Source: Acidimicrobiaceae bacterium (GTDB lineage Bacteria; Actinomycetota; Acidimicrobiia; Acidimicrobiales; Palsa-688). From it: a DNA stretch of 12,325 nt. A program made the position numbers and the translations under genes. The notes under the pieces were generated by a model. The model ran no database searches, was not told the origin of the DNA, and saw only the letters and a program-made list of their open reading frames with translations. Location of the stretch: contig PMHU01000071.1 in the NCBI GenBank assembly GCA_003156795.1, positions 7,136 through 19,460 on the forward strand, written 5' to 3'. Positions 1 to 6,438 of the stretch are shown piece by piece. Positions within the stretch are counted from its first letter, which is position 1, and every line of letters begins with the position of its first letter.

Positions 1-31
1 GTGGTCTGGCGCCGCCAATAACTGATCCCCG

Positions 32-484
32 CTATCCACTCCAGCTGTTGGCGGCTCGGCGCAAAGTGTAGGGGGCGATCCGGCAGTGGAGGAGGGCGAC
101 GGGCGGCCAGATCAGCTTGGCGATCGGCCGGTCGTAGTGCACGACCGTGGACCACACCAACCGTGTTCCTTCGCGGCGGAAGACGTTCTGAGCGGAGACA
201 AACGACGATCGCGACTCGAGGACGGTCTCGTCCTGGTTGCGACCAGCGATGCTCCAGCCCAGGATGTGGTCGGCGGAGCCCAAGGGACCCAACCGAAGGC
301 CCAGCGCCAATCGCCAGCCAGCCACCATGAGCCACCGCAACCCAGTGGGAGCGCCCTCGAACGCGGCGCGGGCCCACTGCTCGGCGGAGCGGTCGTCGCC
401 GTGGGAAACGTCGATCGAGAAGGCGACGACCGAGTCGGCGCCGCTCGCCACCGGCACGCGAGTAGCACGTCGAGTGGTCTTCAC
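32..484 (-). CDS. SRPBCC/DUF2867-like small protein
   Basis: A 150-residue protein with no signal peptide. Its layout fits the SRPBCC (START/polyketide-cyclase-like) helix-grip fold: an N-terminal strand around VVAFSIDV, a central LGWSIAGRNQDETVLES strand pair, a VFRREGTRLVWSTVVHYDRP strand pair, and a C-terminal helix IAPYTLRRAA. The DUF2867-type assignment is by eye. Such proteins bind hydrophobic ligands, but no ligand can be named here. The open frame runs much further upstream, but that part is the antisense of the neighbouring TetR gene. I chose GTG at 484 because GGAG lies 8 bases before it. The gene is divergent from a TetR regulator with a shared 87-base promoter region, so the regulator probably controls it. 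The stop is TAG at 32-34. The gene is real with good confidence; its function is uncertain. Confidence 0.72.
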   Translation of the reverse strand: MKTTRRATRVPVASGADSVVAFSIDVSHGDDRSAEQWARAAFEGAPTGLRWLMVAGWRLALGLRLGPLGSADHILGWSIAGRNQDETVLESRSSFVSAQNVFRREGTRLVWSTVVHYDRPIAKLIWPPVALLHCRIAPYTLRRAANSWSG

Positions 485-529
485 CTGTAGCACTCCGCCG
501 CTACTGGACAGGTGTTCATCACGAGGGTG

Positions 530-558
530 ACGGTACCGCCTTAATAGACACATGTCAA
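530..558 (-). promoter_or_regulatory. Candidate sigma70-type promoter for the SRPBCC gene
   Basis: On the minus strand there is a perfect -35 hexamer TTGACA (558 to 553), a 17-base spacer and a -10-like TACCGT (535 to 530). This predicts a start of transcription near 523 and a leader of about 39 bases before GTG 484. The -35 box sits inside the inverted repeat at 541-562, so a bound repressor would block it. This is read from sequence alone; the -10 is imperfect. Confidence 0.45.
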
Positions 559-562
559 CTAA
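541..562. promoter_or_regulatory. Inverted-repeat operator between divergent genes
   Basis: Arms TTAATAGACA and TGTCAACTAA flank a 2-base spacer CA. Eight of ten positions pair, including the inner GACA/TGTC. The site lies 9 bases before the GTG of the TetR gene (572) and covers the -35 box of the opposite SRPBCC gene. TetR repressors commonly bind such palindromes next to their own gene, so this is the likely autoregulatory operator for the TetR protein at 572-1180. The role is inferred from position and symmetry. Confidence 0.55.
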
Positions 563-571
563 GGTTCTGGT

Positions 572-1180
572 GTGAAGGTCCGTCGACGTTTGGCACCGGA
601 CGCCCGGCGCGACGAGTTGCTCGACTGCGGGGCGGCGGAGTTCGCAACCAGGCCGTACGAAGAGGTGTTGATGGCGGATATCGCCGACCGTGCCGGCGTT
701 TCCCGGGGACTCGTCTATCGCTACTTTCCAACCAAACGCGACCTGTTCGCGGGGATCTACCAACGGGCCAGCGACCGTCTCCTCGAGGCATCGACCATCC
801 GACCGGAGATCCCGCTCGCCGAACAAGTGGTCGCCGGCCTCGAAGCGCATCTCGACTTCTTCGTCGCCAACGCTCGGACCGTCGTTGAGGCGAACCGAGG
901 GGCGCTCGCAGGCGATCCCGTGATCCAGGGGATCATCGACGCGGAATTGGCAGTCCTCCGCCAGCGCATCCTCGACGCCGCGTCCCTGCGCGGCCACGCC
1001 CGGGCGGTCGCGTCCACCGCGCTCCACGGCTGGCTGGCGTTCGTCCGAGTCGTCTGCGTTGACTGGCTCACGGACAAGACGCTGTCACGGCGGGAGGTTC
1101 GGGAGATGTGCCAACGAGCCCTCGTCAGCGCTCTCGGCAAAGGCATCGACCTCGACGGGGCCCCGAAGTCGAGGACATGA
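572..1180 (+). CDS. TetR/AcrR family transcriptional regulator
   Basis: A 202-residue protein of usual TetR length. The N-terminal DNA-binding domain is plain: helix 1 around residues 11-26 (ARRDELLDCGAAEFATR), then the helix-turn-helix at about 34-57, reading MADIADRAGVSRGLVYRYF, followed by the typical TKRDLFAGIY. The remaining ~130 residues form the variable, all-helical ligand-binding and dimer domain, which does not identify the ligand. The start is GTG at 572; AAGG at 561-564 is a weak ribosome site, and the operator at 541-562 is very close, so the leader must be short. The gene diverges from the SRPBCC gene, which is its most likely target along with itself. It is separated from the downstream dehydrogenase by about 200 bases, so co-transcription is uncertain. 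Confidence 0.9.
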   Translation: MKVRRRLAPDARRDELLDCGAAEFATRPYEEVLMADIADRAGVSRGLVYRYFPTKRDLFAGIYQRASDRLLEASTIRPEIPLAEQVVAGLEAHLDFFVANARTVVEANRGALAGDPVIQGIIDAELAVLRQRILDAASLRGHARAVASTALHGWLAFVRVVCVDWLTDKTLSRREVREMCQRALVSALGKGIDLDGAPKSRT

Positions 1181-1285
1181 GCAGCCGTCTCGGGCCGACT
1201 GCTGTCACGCCGACCTGGGGCGCGTGTCCACGGGTTGCCGCTGTGCGTGGAGCCAGCGCCTCGAGGATGCGGGAGCAGGGCGCAA

Positions 1286-1381
1286 GATCCGCTGCAATCG
1301 GGCCGACCCTCGGCGCGCTGGAGTGGTGGTCTTCTACTGTCTGGGCATGCGTCCATCATCGGTGTCGACGGCGGACTGATG
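1286..1381 (+). pseudogene. Probable remnant of the C-terminus of a short-chain dehydrogenase
   Basis: In the same frame as the downstream dehydrogenase, about 32 codons read like the end of an SDR enzyme: PLQSGRPS (family pattern PLGRxGRPxE), then LLLSGHAS (family F/LLSDxAS), then IIGVDGGLMT (family xxVDGGxxT). A few residues of the usual YITGA stretch are missing between HAS and IIG. An overlapping frame gives AGVVVFYCL, also SDR-like, suggesting indels. No Rossmann GxxxGxG or YxxxK motif is present upstream, so at most the tail survives. The rest of the 1181-1285 gap shows nothing recognisable. This could be chance resemblance in a GC-rich reading frame; confidence is moderate. Confidence 0.4.
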
Positions 1382-2260
1382 ACGCCGAATGAAGATCCGT
1401 CCGCCACACCGCCGACGATCGGGGTCGTGGGCTTGGGCCAGATGGGGTCCTTATTGGCGAAACGACTGATCGGGTGGCCTGGGGGGCTCTGTGTCTACGA
1501 CGTCCGTCCCGAGGCGGCGCGACCGCTGGTGGAGGAGGGCGCTGTGCTGCCCGATTCCTTGGAGGAGCTGGCCAGATCGGCCGGAATCATCAGCGTGATG
1601 GTTCTCGATGACCGGCAGGTCGACGAGGTCGTGAACGGCATCATTCCTTTTGCACGGCCCGGAACCGTGGTTGCTCTGCACTCCACTATCCGGGCTTCGA
1701 CTGCTGAGCGGCTGGCGGCCCAGGCTGCGCTAACGGGGGTGGCCGTGCTCGACGCGCCGGTGTCGGGCGGGGTGCTCGGCGCCAGCGCCGGCCGGCTGGC
1801 CTTGCTCGTCGGAGGCGACCGCGACGCATTGGACCGATGCCGGGAACCATTCGGCCGGTTCGCCGACCTGATCGTTCATTTCGGACCGGCTGGTGCCGGC
1901 ACCCGGGCCAAGCTGTCCCGCAACCTGATCAATTTCGTTGGACTGGCCGCGGCTCTCGAGGCCGCCCGCCTGGCCGACGCGGCGGGAGTGGACATCGTCA
2001 AACTGGGGCGGGTGACCACCCACAGCGACGCCTTGGCGGGAGGTCCCGGCGCCATTCTGATCCGCAACAGCTCGGCGCCGCTCGAGGTAGACGATCCCCT
2101 GAGATCGATCTTCGTCCACACCTGCGCCCTGGGTGAGAAGGATCTCGCCCTGGCGCTCGACCTCGGCACCGAGCTCGGCGTCGACCTGCCGCTGGCCGCA
2201 ACCGCGCTCGGCCGTCTCTCCGACTATTTCGGACTTCCTACCGAGCAGGAGGAAACATGA
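1379..2260 (+). CDS. NAD-dependent 3-hydroxyisobutyrate dehydrogenase-like beta-hydroxyacid dehydrogenase
   Basis: A 293-residue member of the 6-phosphogluconate/3-hydroxyisobutyrate dehydrogenase family, which oxidises beta-hydroxyacids or reduces the semialdehydes. The Rossmann motif GLGQMG is at 18-23 after GVV, with Asp41 at the end of the second strand (VYDVRP), favouring NAD over NADP. The substrate loop DAPVSGG is at 125-131, followed by GASAGRLALLVGG. The catalytic lysine is Lys178 in GAGTRAKLSRNLI, and the C-terminal helical domain ends with LGEKDLALAL. The frame stays open upstream to 1235, but ATG 1379 fits the family N-terminus and has GGCGG nearby; the upstream codons resemble an SDR tail instead. 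The stop overlaps the next gene by four bases (ATGA), so the two are translationally coupled. The substrate is not determined. Confidence 0.88.
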   Translation: MTPNEDPSATPPTIGVVGLGQMGSLLAKRLIGWPGGLCVYDVRPEAARPLVEEGAVLPDSLEELARSAGIISVMVLDDRQVDEVVNGIIPFARPGTVVALHSTIRASTAERLAAQAALTGVAVLDAPVSGGVLGASAGRLALLVGGDRDALDRCREPFGRFADLIVHFGPAGAGTRAKLSRNLINFVGLAAALEAARLADAAGVDIVKLGRVTTHSDALAGGPGAILIRNSSAPLEVDDPLRSIFVHTCALGEKDLALALDLGTELGVDLPLAATALGRLSDYFGLPTEQEET

Positions 2261-2661
2261 GCAGCGACAGTGATCGGCGCCAGAAAGGCCTGGAGACCAT
2301 GGCTGCCGTCTACGGCTGGCCGCCCGTGGCCGACTCGCCCGACAACGAATTTTTCGGGGTGACGGTCGAACATCTCTTCGCCGAGATATGGACGAGGGAC
2401 CTTCTCACCGTCCGCGATCGACGGCTCCTCCTGCTCGGGGCACTGGTGGCCGCCGGGGACTTCGACGTCATCGGAATGCAGATCGACGCCGCCTACAGAC
2501 TCGGTGAGTTCGACGCAGACCAGCTCCGCGAGGTCGCCCTCTTCATGGCCCACTACATCGGGTGGCCCCGCGCCACCAAGCTCAATACCGAAGTCGAGAA
2601 GGTCCTGGCCAAACAGCCCAGAAATGTCCACGCCAAGGACAAGACAGCACGCGACCGATGA
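2257..2661 (+). CDS. Carboxymuconolactone decarboxylase (CMD/AhpD-fold) family protein
   Basis: A 134-residue, all-helical protein. Its core (about residues 40-100) matches CMD proteins: RDLLTVRDRRLLLLGALVAAGDFD, then LGEFDADQLREVALFMAHYIGWPRA. No CxxC or CxxH redox motif is present, so this is the gamma-carboxymuconolactone-decarboxylase type rather than an AhpD peroxidase. Members act in aromatic-ring degradation or as accessory enzymes with unknown substrates; nothing here shows protocatechuate-pathway context. The start ATG lies within ATGA shared with the preceding dehydrogenase and has a strong GGAGGAA ribosome site five to seven bases upstream. Coupling to the dehydrogenase suggests both act on the same substrate chain. 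The C-terminus is a charged tail rich in Lys and Arg. Confidence 0.85.
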   Translation: MSSDSDRRQKGLETMAAVYGWPPVADSPDNEFFGVTVEHLFAEIWTRDLLTVRDRRLLLLGALVAAGDFDVIGMQIDAAYRLGEFDADQLREVALFMAHYIGWPRATKLNTEVEKVLAKQPRNVHAKDKTARDR

Positions 2662-2711
2662 AGTCTGATCGGCCCCTTGCGCGGCACTGACCCCCCGGCC
2701 ATGATCGACAC

Positions 2712-2969
2712 GTGCGGCACGCGACAGAAGAAGAGCTTGATCAACTGGAGAGCCTTCTGGTCGAGTTACGCCAGGTTCCCCAGCTACGAGAGCGCAAGCG
2801 CGGTTCTTTCTCGCGGGGATCCCGGGCGTTCCTGCACTTCCACGAGGACGTCGGCGATCTCTACGTCGACGTCAGGTTCGGCGACTCGTTCGAACGCGTG
2901 AGGGTTACCGGCCGCGACGAACAGGCCGAGTTCCTGGCACGAGTCCGCCGGGAGCTCCAGCCGACCTGA
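2712..2969 (+). CDS. Small conserved protein of unknown function
   Basis: An 85-residue soluble protein with no signal peptide or membrane segment. Residues 1-25 form a charged helix (TEEELDQLESLLVELRQ). A basic turn RERKRGSFSRGSR follows, then RAFLHFHED and LYVDVRFGDSFERVRVT, alternating strands, and a final helix. I recognise the RAFLHFHED style from short uncharacterised actinobacterial proteins but know no function. The start is GTG at 2712, 50 bases after the CMD stop; no clear ribosome site precedes it, so it may be read through from the CMD transcript. The stop is followed by two hairpins at 2974-3020, consistent with an operon end. Confidence 0.68.
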   Translation: MRHATEEELDQLESLLVELRQVPQLRERKRGSFSRGSRAFLHFHEDVGDLYVDVRFGDSFERVRVTGRDEQAEFLARVRRELQPT

Positions 2970-2973
2970 ACGG

Positions 2974-3020
2974 GGCCACTTGCGTTAAGGGGCCGTCTGG
3001 GCGGTGGGGGCGCCCCACCG
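2974..3020 (+). terminator. Double hairpin, likely transcription end
   Basis: Hairpin 1: GGCCACTT (2974-2981) and AAGGGGCC (2987-2994), one mismatch, 5-base loop. Hairpin 2: CGGTGGGG (3002-3009) and CCCCACCG (3013-3020), perfect 8-base stem, 3-base loop. They start five bases after the stop of the 85-residue gene. No U tract follows, as is common for high-GC actinobacterial terminators. The rest of the gap to 3178 holds only a 9-base tandem repeat. Confidence 0.5.
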
Positions 3021-3129
3021 AGCAGGATCGGAGAAGCGATCGACCCGTCGGTGCTTCTACTGTTGATGGGCCAGTCACCGTCTCCGCCATGTTCGTCCCG
3101 TCCACGATCCTGACTCGGCGCTGGGCTTC

Positions 3130-3147
3130 TTCAACTCGTTCAACTCG
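3130..3147 (+). repeat. Tandem 9-base duplication upstream of DUF1059 gene
   Basis: TTCAACTCG occurs twice back to back at 3130-3138 and 3139-3147, 31 bases before ATG 3179. This could be a binding site for a regulator or a chance slip duplication. Nothing else supports a role. Confidence 0.4.
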
Positions 3148-3178
3148 ACGGCAGAACGCCGTGAAGGGAAGCGACACT

Positions 3179-3415
3179 ATGAAAACCATGACGTGCAAAC
3201 AACTAGGCGGACCGTGTGATTTCGTGCTCCGTGGAGATACCGCTGACGCAGTGATAAAGCTGCAAGACAAGCATCTGAAGGAAATGGTCGCCGGGGGTGA
3301 TGAAACGCACAGCAGCGCCTTGAAGGAGATGAAGGGTAGGTGGAAGCATCCTTTATCAGGAATGGCCTGGTACAGGAACACCAAGCGTGATTTCGCGGGT
3401 CTTCCCGAAGAGTGA
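3179..3415 (+). CDS. DUF1059 family small protein
   Basis: A 78-residue protein. MKTMTCKQLGGPCDFVLRGDT is the characteristic DUF1059 opening, with Cys6 and Cys13 as a likely metal-binding or redox pair (C-x6-C). It continues with a helix containing HLKEM, where His36 may also bind metal, then ETHSSALKEMKGRW. DUF1059 proteins are small, uncharacterised and frequent in soil bacteria and archaea; a metal role is suggested but not shown. The frame is open upstream to 3089, but ATG 3179 has AAGGGA about 9 bases before it and gives the family N-terminus. GC over 3181-3420 is about 53% by hand count, far below the neighbours, so this gene was probably acquired separately. Confidence 0.8.
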   Translation: MKTMTCKQLGGPCDFVLRGDTADAVIKLQDKHLKEMVAGGDETHSSALKEMKGRWKHPLSGMAWYRNTKRDFAGLPEE

Positions 3416-3645
3416 TCGATGATCAAGGCACCTGGTTCGCACGGCCGCCGAAGCCGGACCGAAAGATCGGTGGGCCACCGCCGCCGGGAAGGTCGAAGTA
3501 GAGTTCGAAGTCGAGCTTGCTCAACGCCTCGCCGAGACCGAGTGCCCTGTGGCTAGCCCTACCAGCCGACGATCACGACACCCCTCGTGCCTATCGCTCT
3601 GCTGCCATGTCAGGGACAACGGCAGTGGGCGCAGTGCGTCGGCGG

Positions 3646-3665
3646 CCTCCCCGCCGGTGGGGCGG
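3646..3665 (-). terminator. Candidate hairpin terminator after the thiolase/DUF35 operon
   Basis: On the minus strand, CCGCCCC and GGGGAGG (one mismatch) form a 7-base stem with a 6-base loop directly after the TAG stop of the last thiolase-like gene. No U tract follows. The remainder of the 3416-3645 gap contains no gene I can support. Confidence 0.35.
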
Positions 3666-4814
3666 CTATTCGGGTGGCGTGTTGCGGAGGACGCCCATGG
3701 CGAAGTACTGGGCCGCGCCCCCGTAGGCCTGCGCTAGGGCGGTGCGGACACCGTCGACCTGGTGTTCACCGGCCAGACCCCGGACCTGTTGGGCGGCCTC
3801 CGCGAAGCGCACCATTCCCGAGGCCCCGATGGCGTTGGTGGAAAGCACCCCGCCCGACGGATTGACCGGGAAGGCCCCGCCGAGGTCGGTTTCGCCCGTG
3901 TCGACCATTTTCCAGCCCTCGCCCGGACCGGCGATGTCGTGGCCTTCCAGCCACATGGGCTCGTACCAGCTGAACGGCACGTAGAGCTCGGCCATGTCGA
4001 TCTGGCTTCGGGGGTCGGTGATGCCGGCCTGCCGGTACACGTCGTGGGCGCACTCCACGCCTGCTTGGGGCCGGACCGGATTGCGTCCCGGGAACTGGCC
4101 CAGCTCGCTTCGCACCGAAAGACCGTGGATCCAGGCCGGCGGTCGCGGTGCCCGCTTGGCTCCCTCCTCGTTGGTCACGATGGCGGCGCAGGCCCCGTCG
4201 GAGGACGGGCAGGATTCGTGGAAACGGATGGGATCCCACAGCATCGGGGACTCTTTCACCTTCTCGAGCGTGATGTCCGGCATCTTCAAGTGGGCGTACG
4301 GGTTCTTGGCCGCGTTGCGCCGGTCCTTGACCGCCACCATCCACCCGATGTAATCGGGTGCCCCCGACTGCTGGATGTAGGCGCGCATCCACGGGGCGAA
4401 CGCCCCGCCGGCGCCGATCCCACCCGAGCGCCCGCCGGCCAGTCCCCATTGCGCGTTGCCTTCGGACTGCTTCTCCCACGCCACGGTGAGCACCGTGCCG
4501 TGGATGCCGGTGATGACGTGGTGGGCGCCGACGACGAGGGTCGAGCCGCCGACCGAACCGGCGGTGTGGACCCGGAGCAGGGGCTTGTTGGTCGCTCCGA
4601 CGGCATCAGCAAGAAAGATCTCGGGCATGACGATGCCTTCGAATGCGTCGGGCGCCTTGCCGATGACGACGGCGTCGATGTCGCGAAGCGTGAGCTCGGC
4701 GTCGGCCAGGGCCCGGTCGATAGCCTCACGCAAAAGGCCTGCGATGGAAACGTCGTCACGGCGCTTCTTGAAATGGGTCTGTCCGACCCCGACGATCGCG
4801 CAGCGCTCGTTCAT
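3666..4814 (-). CDS. Thiolase-fold protein A (Ltp2-like, non-canonical active site)
   Basis: A 382-residue thiolase-superfamily protein. The N-terminal half begins CAIVGVGQTHF. The position of the nucleophilic cysteine reads HTAGSVGGST (residues 83-92), aligning Ser87 where thiolases have Cys. A second landmark is HESCPSSDGACAAIV (199-213). The C-terminal half has ELYVPFSWYEP (277-287, several Tyr) and NPSGGVLSTNAIGASG (318-333), where GHPxG has become NAIG, so the catalytic His is missing. The end is YGGAAQYFAMGVL, without the second thiolase Cys. These losses match Ltp2-type steroid side-chain aldolases, which need a DUF35 partner; retro-aldol cleavage of an acyl-CoA is therefore inferred. 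The start is ATG 4814, sharing one base with the upstream TGA; GGAGGG lies six bases before it. GTG at 4817 is possible but too close to that site. Confidence 0.87.
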   Translation of the reverse strand: MNERCAIVGVGQTHFKKRRDDVSIAGLLREAIDRALADAELTLRDIDAVVIGKAPDAFEGIVMPEIFLADAVGATNKPLLRVHTAGSVGGSTLVVGAHHVITGIHGTVLTVAWEKQSEGNAQWGLAGGRSGGIGAGGAFAPWMRAYIQQSGAPDYIGWMVAVKDRRNAAKNPYAHLKMPDITLEKVKESPMLWDPIRFHESCPSSDGACAAIVTNEEGAKRAPRPPAWIHGLSVRSELGQFPGRNPVRPQAGVECAHDVYRQAGITDPRSQIDMAELYVPFSWYEPMWLEGHDIAGPGEGWKMVDTGETDLGGAFPVNPSGGVLSTNAIGASGMVRFAEAAQQVRGLAGEHQVDGVRTALAQAYGGAAQYFAMGVLRNTPPE

Positions 4815-5887
4815 CACTCACCCTCCAAGAGGCAGACCAGATTCTGTTGAAGTAGCGGCCCGCTGGTGGCGTGAGCCAGGGCCCGGTTGGCCGTCCCGTC
4901 GATGATGCGCGACGCGGCCTCGACGATACGGATCAAGCCGACGGCCATGATCGGGTTGGCTGCGAGCGGGCCACCGGACGGATTGACGTTGACGCCGGCA
5001 CCAAGCCCGATCGCGTTCTTCAGGATGATCTCCTGCGGGCTGAACGTCGACGACAGCTCGACGACATCCAGCGGCCCGCCGTCATAGCCGGCCTTGCGGG
5101 CAGCCAGGGTGGTGGAGGCGGAGGAGGTGATGTCGCGCAAGCCCGGCTGGTGCGCTTCGATGCGGTGGTCCATGCCCCGGATCCACGCCGGCCGTTCGCA
5201 CAGCTCCCGGGCCTTGTCGCCTCGAGCCATGATCACGGCCACGGCCGCATCGGAGATCGGCGGTACGTCGTGCTTGCGCAACGGCCGCCGGTAGTACGGC
5301 TCGGCCAGCAGTGCGTCCACGTCGTAGTCGCCCGACAGCTGGGCGTTCGGGTTCGACTTGGCGTTGCGTCTGCTGTCGGCCACGACGGTGGCGAAGTCAC
5401 GCTCGGTGGCCTTGCCCGCGTCGATCAGGGCTTGGGCCTGGATGCCGGCCAACGACACCGGGTCGACGCCGAGCGGAGCCAGGTAGTAGGGGTCGAGCTG
5501 CTGGGCCCAGACCTCGGCCGGGTTGGACGGCGAGGACTTTCCGGATCCGAACGCCAGGGCGACGTCGATGTCGCCTTCTTGCAAGCGCATCCACGCTTCG
5601 TACATCGCCCACGCCCCGTCGGCTTCCACGTGGGATTCCGAGATCGGAGGCCAGGCGCCCGCGGCTTCCAGGTTCGACACGAACGCGAAAGGGCCACCAG
5701 TCAGGTAGTCGCAACTTCCGGCGCACGTGAAGCCGATGTCGCTCCGCTCGATTCCGGCTGCGGTGATGGCGTCGGCGACGACAGGGACGAGAAGCTGGAC
5801 TTCGCTGGGGGCGGCGTCGCGTACGGATTGGGACTGGGCGAAGCCCACGATGGCGATGTCGGTCGCGCCCCGATCGTTGGCCGCCAT
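4814..5887 (-). CDS. Thiolase-fold protein B (non-canonical active site)
   Basis: A 357-residue thiolase-superfamily protein, shorter and divergent from its neighbour. It opens IAIVGFAQS (11-19). At the nucleophile position it reads SHVEADGAWAMYEA (85-98), aligning Glu88 for Cys. SDAAVAVIM (212-220) and VVELSSTFSPQE (275-286) are family landmarks. GHPxG is replaced by NPIMAVG (311-317) in the NPSGGPLAANP segment. The end SGPLLQQNLVCLLEG lacks the CxGxG of thiolases. It cannot use standard Claisen chemistry and probably pairs with protein A and the DUF35 proteins in a hetero-complex. The ATG at 5887 shares one base with the preceding TGA, so translation is coupled; only a distant AAGGA is seen. 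An alternative role is as a structural, non-catalytic subunit. Confidence 0.84.
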   Translation of the reverse strand: MAANDRGATDIAIVGFAQSQSVRDAAPSEVQLLVPVVADAITAAGIERSDIGFTCAGSCDYLTGGPFAFVSNLEAAGAWPPISESHVEADGAWAMYEAWMRLQEGDIDVALAFGSGKSSPSNPAEVWAQQLDPYYLAPLGVDPVSLAGIQAQALIDAGKATERDFATVVADSRRNAKSNPNAQLSGDYDVDALLAEPYYRRPLRKHDVPPISDAAVAVIMARGDKARELCERPAWIRGMDHRIEAHQPGLRDITSSASTTLAARKAGYDGGPLDVVELSSTFSPQEIILKNAIGLGAGVNVNPSGGPLAANPIMAVGLIRIVEAASRIIDGTANRALAHATSGPLLQQNLVCLLEGE

Positions 5888-6438
5888 CAGAAGATGTGAT
5901 CCTTGAATAGCTCTTCGCTGGCGTCGGGTTCGCCCGTCGCCTCGAAGGAGTCAACCACTGTTCCCATGCTCCCCCAACCTCGGTTCGATATCCCTTCGGC
6001 CGAACGCTGATCCTTCGGCTTCCACTTGGCCTTGACCCTCAGCCCCGTTCGGAGCTGGTCGTGCGGTAGGCCGGTTACGTCCTGACCGTTGAGGGGCGTA
6101 TCGGCGCCGTCCAGGAGGACAGAGGCGAACACGAATGGTTCGGTCTCCTGCTGGCCGTAGTAGGCGACGGGCGTGACGATGGTGAAGCCGGTGACCGTTC
6201 CAGTGTCCGGCACCTCCACCTCGTCCTCGGCGCTGGTGGCGACCACACACATGGGGCAGTAGCCCTTCGACGGCAGGTAGACGCGCCCGCACGATGGACA
6301 CTTGTGGCCGACGAGACGGCCTTCGAGCAGCTCGTCGACGAAGCGGTTGAGGTTGGGTGTCAACCGCTCCCGGTAGGTGAGGGAGACCAGGTGTTCCATC
6401 ACCAGGTTCTCCTTCTCGGTCTGGGTCTGATCGCTCAT
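5887..6438 (-). CDS. DUF35 OB-fold protein with zinc ribbon
   Basis: A 183-residue DUF35 protein. The N-terminal helix (about 23-42, ERLTPNLNRFVDELLEGRLV) leads into a rubredoxin-like zinc ribbon with Cys47/Cys50 (CPSC) and Cys61/Cys64 (CPMC), spaced by RVYLPSKGY. An OB-fold follows, about 75-165, containing TVTGFTIVTPV, PFVFASVLLDGADTPL and GLRVKAKWKP. In known systems DUF35 proteins bind thiolase-fold partners such as steroid aldolases or archaeal HMG-CoA synthase and help present the acyl-CoA. The frame extends upstream to 6654, but ATG 6438 forms an ATGA overlap with the previous gene and gives a normal family N-terminus. It is the second gene of the operon, directly before the two thiolase-fold genes, so these are its expected partners. 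Confidence 0.88.
   Translation of the reverse strand: MSDQTQTEKENLVMEHLVSLTYRERLTPNLNRFVDELLEGRLVGHKCPSCGRVYLPSKGYCPMCVVATSAEDEVEVPDTGTVTGFTIVTPVAYYGQQETEPFVFASVLLDGADTPLNGQDVTGLPHDQLRTGLRVKAKWKPKDQRSAEGISNRGWGSMGTVVDSFEATGEPDASEELFKDHIF

Noticed and set aside
485..1027. Upstream extension of the SRPBCC reading frame to 1027.
   Set aside because: This part is antisense to the TetR gene; the GTG at 484 has a ribosome site and gives the domain boundary.
3426..3572. A 49-codon open stretch on the minus strand with protein-like text (KLDFELYFDLPGGGG ... FGGRANQVP).
   Set aside because: There is no ATG or GTG start, only an internal TTG; there is no ribosome site and I recognise no family. It may be a decayed gene end but cannot be supported.
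4834..4845. A third near-match to the KstR-like core (AGACCAGATTCT, 11 of 12 to the box at 8710-8723).
   Set aside because: It lies inside the coding sequence of thiolase-fold protein B (codons for QNLV), has lost the AAC half-site that gives the palindrome, and is not at a promoter.
3762..4850. A 362-codon plus-strand open frame.
   Set aside because: It is antisense to thiolase-fold protein A, which has clear family motifs and coupled starts; the plus-strand product is low-complexity Gly/Arg/Asp/Val-rich text.
4871..5899. A 342-codon plus-strand open frame.
   Set aside because: It is the mirror of thiolase-fold protein B in a high-GC gene, and its translation has no recognisable domain.
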